From JAIRTY01 sp050257395 (GTDB taxonomy: Bacteria; Actinomycetota; Actinomycetes; Streptosporangiales; Streptosporangiaceae): a stretch of DNA of 7,310 bases. The position numbers and the translations under genes were made by a program. The notes under the pieces were generated by a model. The model was not told where the DNA came from. It made no database searches and saw nothing but the letters and a program-made list of their open reading frames with translations. Below, in pieces: positions 6,162 through 7,310 of the stretch. Position 1 is the stretch's first letter, and the number at the start of each line of letters is the position of its first letter. The stretch spans positions 1 through 7,310 of the forward strand of contig JBLMWU010000005.1 in assembly GCA_050257395.1 (NCBI GenBank), given 5' to 3'.

Positions 6162-6183
6162 CCGGCGGCCCGGGCGCCGCCGG
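6162..6183. other. Strong GC stem-loop in the divergent intergenic region
   Basis: CCGGCGGC (6162-6169) and GCCGCCGG (6176-6183) form a perfect 8-bp stem with loop CCGGGC, midway between the divergent permease and methyltransferase starts. Depending on the promoter position it could lie in the permease 5' leader or be a protein-binding palindrome. The surrounding 6120-6185 is almost pure G/C, so chance is a fair explanation. Confidence 0.35.
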
Positions 6184-6192
6184 GGAGCGGGT

Positions 6193-6198
6193 TAGGCT
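6193..6198 (+). promoter_or_regulatory. Weak -10-like element for the methyltransferase
   Basis: TAGGCT resembles actinomycete -10 hexamers and lies 71 bp before the GTG start, but no matching -35 is present 16-18 nt upstream. Tentative. Confidence 0.2.
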
Positions 6199-6204
6199 GC
6201 TGGT

Positions 6205-6243
6205 TGCGGGATTTGCGCGGAGCCTGGTGCGGGATTGCGCGGG
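6205..6243 (+). repeat. Imperfect direct repeat upstream of the methyltransferase gene
   Basis: TGCGGGATTTGCGCGG (6205-6220) is followed 23 bp later by TGCGGGATTGCGCGGG (6228-6243), differing by one T in the run. The pair ends 26 bp before the GTG start, in the untranslated leader or promoter region. It may be a pair of regulator sites two turns apart or a slippage duplication. Confidence 0.5.
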
Positions 6244-6254
6244 CGGAGCGATGC

Positions 6255-6262
6255 AGAGGAGG
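6255..6262 (+). promoter_or_regulatory. Shine-Dalgarno site fixing the GTG start of the methyltransferase
   Basis: AGAGGAGG lies 6 nt before GTG 6269. The in-frame ATG at 6251 has only GGAG 2 nt away, too close, and would place this ideal SD inside the coding region. Confidence 0.8.
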
Positions 6263-6268
6263 CTGCAC

Positions 6269-7126
6269 GTGGACGGGAACTGGCTCCCCGGTATCACCCC
6301 CAGCAGGGAGGTTCCCGCCGGGATCGACACCAGCGTGGCGCACTCGGCCCGGGTGTACGACTACATCCTCGGCGGCAAGGACAACTTCGAGGCCGACCGC
6401 AAAGCCGCCGAGGCGGCCCTGGCGGCGCAGCCGCACCTGGCCACCGCCATGCGGGAAAACCGCGCCCTCATGCGGCGGATGGTGGCGTTCTTAGCGGCCG
6501 AGGCGGGTGTCCGCCAGTTCCTGGACATCGGGACCGGCTTGCCGACCAGCCCCAACGTGCACGAGATCGCCGGGGCGGAGCACCCGGGGGCCCGGGTCGT
6601 GTACGTCGACAACGACCCCATCGTGCTGGCCCACGCCCGGGCCCTGCTCACCTGCGGCGGCGACGGTGCGACCGCGTACATCGACGCGGACGCGCGGGAG
6701 CCCGGCCGGATCCTGGCCGACCCCCGGCTGCGCGGCACTCTCGACCTGTCCGAGCCGGTGGCGCTGCTGCTGTTCGGGATCCTGCACTTCATCCCGGACG
6801 CCGCCGATCCCTACGGGATCGTCGCCACGCTGCTGGCCGCCCTGCCGCCCGGCAGCTATCTGGCCATCCAGCACCCGACCGCCGACTTCTACCCCGAGGG
6901 CGGCGGCGCGGCCACCGCCTACGGCAACGCCGGCATCCCGTTCCGGTACCGGACCCGCGATGAGTTCTCCCGCTTCCTCGACGGCCTGGACCTGGTGCCC
7001 CCGGGCATCACGCTGATGGCCGAGTGGCGGCCAGCGGCCGGGTCCGATCCCCGCCCCGCGCCCGAGCAGGCGGCCGGCTGGGCCGCGATCGCCCGCAAGG
7101 CTGCCCTTCCCGCCGGCGATGGCTGA
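6269..7126 (+). CDS. SAM-dependent methyltransferase, DUF574/Methyltransf_19 family
   Basis: The 285-aa protein matches the actinomycete DUF574 family along its whole length. GIDTSVAHSARVYDYILGGK (18-37) then DNFEADR is the N-terminal family signature. FLDIGTGLPTSPNVHEIA (84-101) is the glycine-rich SAM loop, VVYVDNDPIVLAHARALL (110-127) carries the acidic residue after strand 2, DADAREP (139-145) is motif II-like, and LLLFGILHFIPD (166-177), GSYLAIQHPTADF (195-207) and FRYRTRDEFSRFLDGLDLV (225-243) complete the fold. The family has a Rossmann-type SAM site but its acceptors are generally unknown. No membrane segments; cytosolic. The start is GTG 6269, preceded by AGAGGAGG at 6 nt; ATG 6251 would add MQRRLH. 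A very long upstream open frame is antisense to the permease gene and is rejected. Divergent from that permease with a 178-bp gap, so shared regulation is possible. Confidence 0.93.
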   Translation: MDGNWLPGITPSREVPAGIDTSVAHSARVYDYILGGKDNFEADRKAAEAALAAQPHLATAMRENRALMRRMVAFLAAEAGVRQFLDIGTGLPTSPNVHEIAGAEHPGARVVYVDNDPIVLAHARALLTCGGDGATAYIDADAREPGRILADPRLRGTLDLSEPVALLLFGILHFIPDAADPYGIVATLLAALPPGSYLAIQHPTADFYPEGGGAATAYGNAGIPFRYRTRDEFSRFLDGLDLVPPGITLMAEWRPAAGSDPRPAPEQAAGWAAIARKAALPAGDG

Positions 7127-7198
7127 CCGGACCGCCGGCGGGGTCAGGCTGGCTTGCGGCCCACGCCTCCGAGCGCCCAGTGCGGCCTTCCGGTCAGC
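7122..7198. repeat. 10-bp perfect inverted repeat bracketing the gap after the methyltransferase
   Basis: GCTGACCGGA (7122-7131) and TCCGGTCAGC (7189-7198) are exact reverse complements 57 nt apart. The left arm contains the methyltransferase stop; the right arm ends 3 nt before the ATG at 7202. Inside lies a second palindromic core, CCGCCGGCGG (7132-7141), flanked by TGACC and GGTCA, which would compete with the long stem. It could be a terminator/leader RNA fold or a pair of binding half-sites. Confidence 0.55.
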
Positions 7199-7201
7199 GG
7201 C

Positions 7202-7310
7202 ATGACCGTGACCCTCACCCGCCTGCAGGCCGTCCTGACCCTCCCCAGCGGCCTGGCCGTGCAGTGCCGTGGCGGCTGGCTGCTGTGGCCCACCGGCCGG
7301 GCCAGCACCC
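7202..7310 (+). CDS. Possible hypothetical protein, partial at right edge
   Basis: An ATG at 7202 opens a frame that continues past the window end: at least 36 codons, beginning MTVTLTRLQAVLTLPSGLAV and containing CRGGWLLWPTGRA. Third codon positions are nearly all G/C, as in the other genes, and it follows the methyltransferase by 75 bp on the same strand. There is no good SD (AGCGGC adjacent); a GTG at 7208 is an alternative start. Family not recognised. The start falls 3 nt after the right arm of the 10-bp inverted repeat, which could hide or expose it in mRNA. Confidence 0.4.
   Translation, partial: MTVTLTRLQAVLTLPSGLAVQCRGGWLLWPTGRAST

Noticed and set aside
5114..6268. Plus-strand extension of the methyltransferase frame by several hundred codons
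   Set aside because: It is antisense to the permease, low in recognisable motifs, and the ideal SD at 6255-6262 marks GTG 6269 as the start.
6091..6330. N-terminal extension of the permease to GTG 6330
   Set aside because: It would overlap the divergent methyltransferase coding start and adds a Pro/Ser/Gly-rich stretch ahead of the first helix; GGGGAGG precedes GTG 6090.

Overview
The window is very GC-rich throughout, with strong G/C bias at third codon positions, GTG as well as ATG starts, and purine-rich Shine-Dalgarno sites. Together with the gene families present, especially the DUF574/Methyltransf_19 methyltransferase typical of actinomycetes, this points to a high-GC actinomycete chromosome (Streptomyces or Streptosporangiales-like). 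The genus cannot be decided from the sequence. No RNA gene, CRISPR array, insertion sequence, integrase or phage gene was seen.

Layout. 1-253: a leader region with two small hairpins and no convincing gene. 254-1054 (+): a DUF952 domain fused to a DUF985/cupin_5 domain. It meets 1064-2176 (-) tail to tail with only 9 bp between the stops. Four minus-strand genes then run in tandem, read right to left: 5188-6090, a 10-TM DMT/EamA-type permease; 3655-4923, a second, divergent DMT-like permease with a Pro/Ala-rich C-terminal tail; 2225-3472, an acyl-CoA-dehydrogenase-fold, flavin-dependent monooxygenase-like protein; and 1064-2176, a short 'core' cobalamin-independent methionine synthase (MetE C-terminal-like zinc methyltransferase). 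The intergenic gaps are 264, 182 and 48 bp. Divergent from this set, 6269-7126 (+) is a DUF574 SAM-dependent methyltransferase. A possible partial gene starts at 7202 and runs off the right edge.

How the genes may work together. The monooxygenase and the core-MetE protein are 48 bp apart on the same strand and probably form one transcript. Upstream of them, at 3559-3607, is a cluster of three GTGA-N2/3-TCAC palindromes about two helical turns apart beside an A6 tract, which looks like a regulator-binding array. A predicted O2/flavin enzyme beside a core-MetE protein suggests oxidative handling of a sulfur or methylated compound followed by methyl or thiol transfer, but the substrate is unknown and the link is inference. 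The two DMT-like permeases upstream could supply or export a small metabolite for that pair, but may be separate units. The strongest leads are the operator-like array and the monooxygenase/core-MetE pair; a 10-bp inverted repeat bracketing the 7127-7201 gap is a third.
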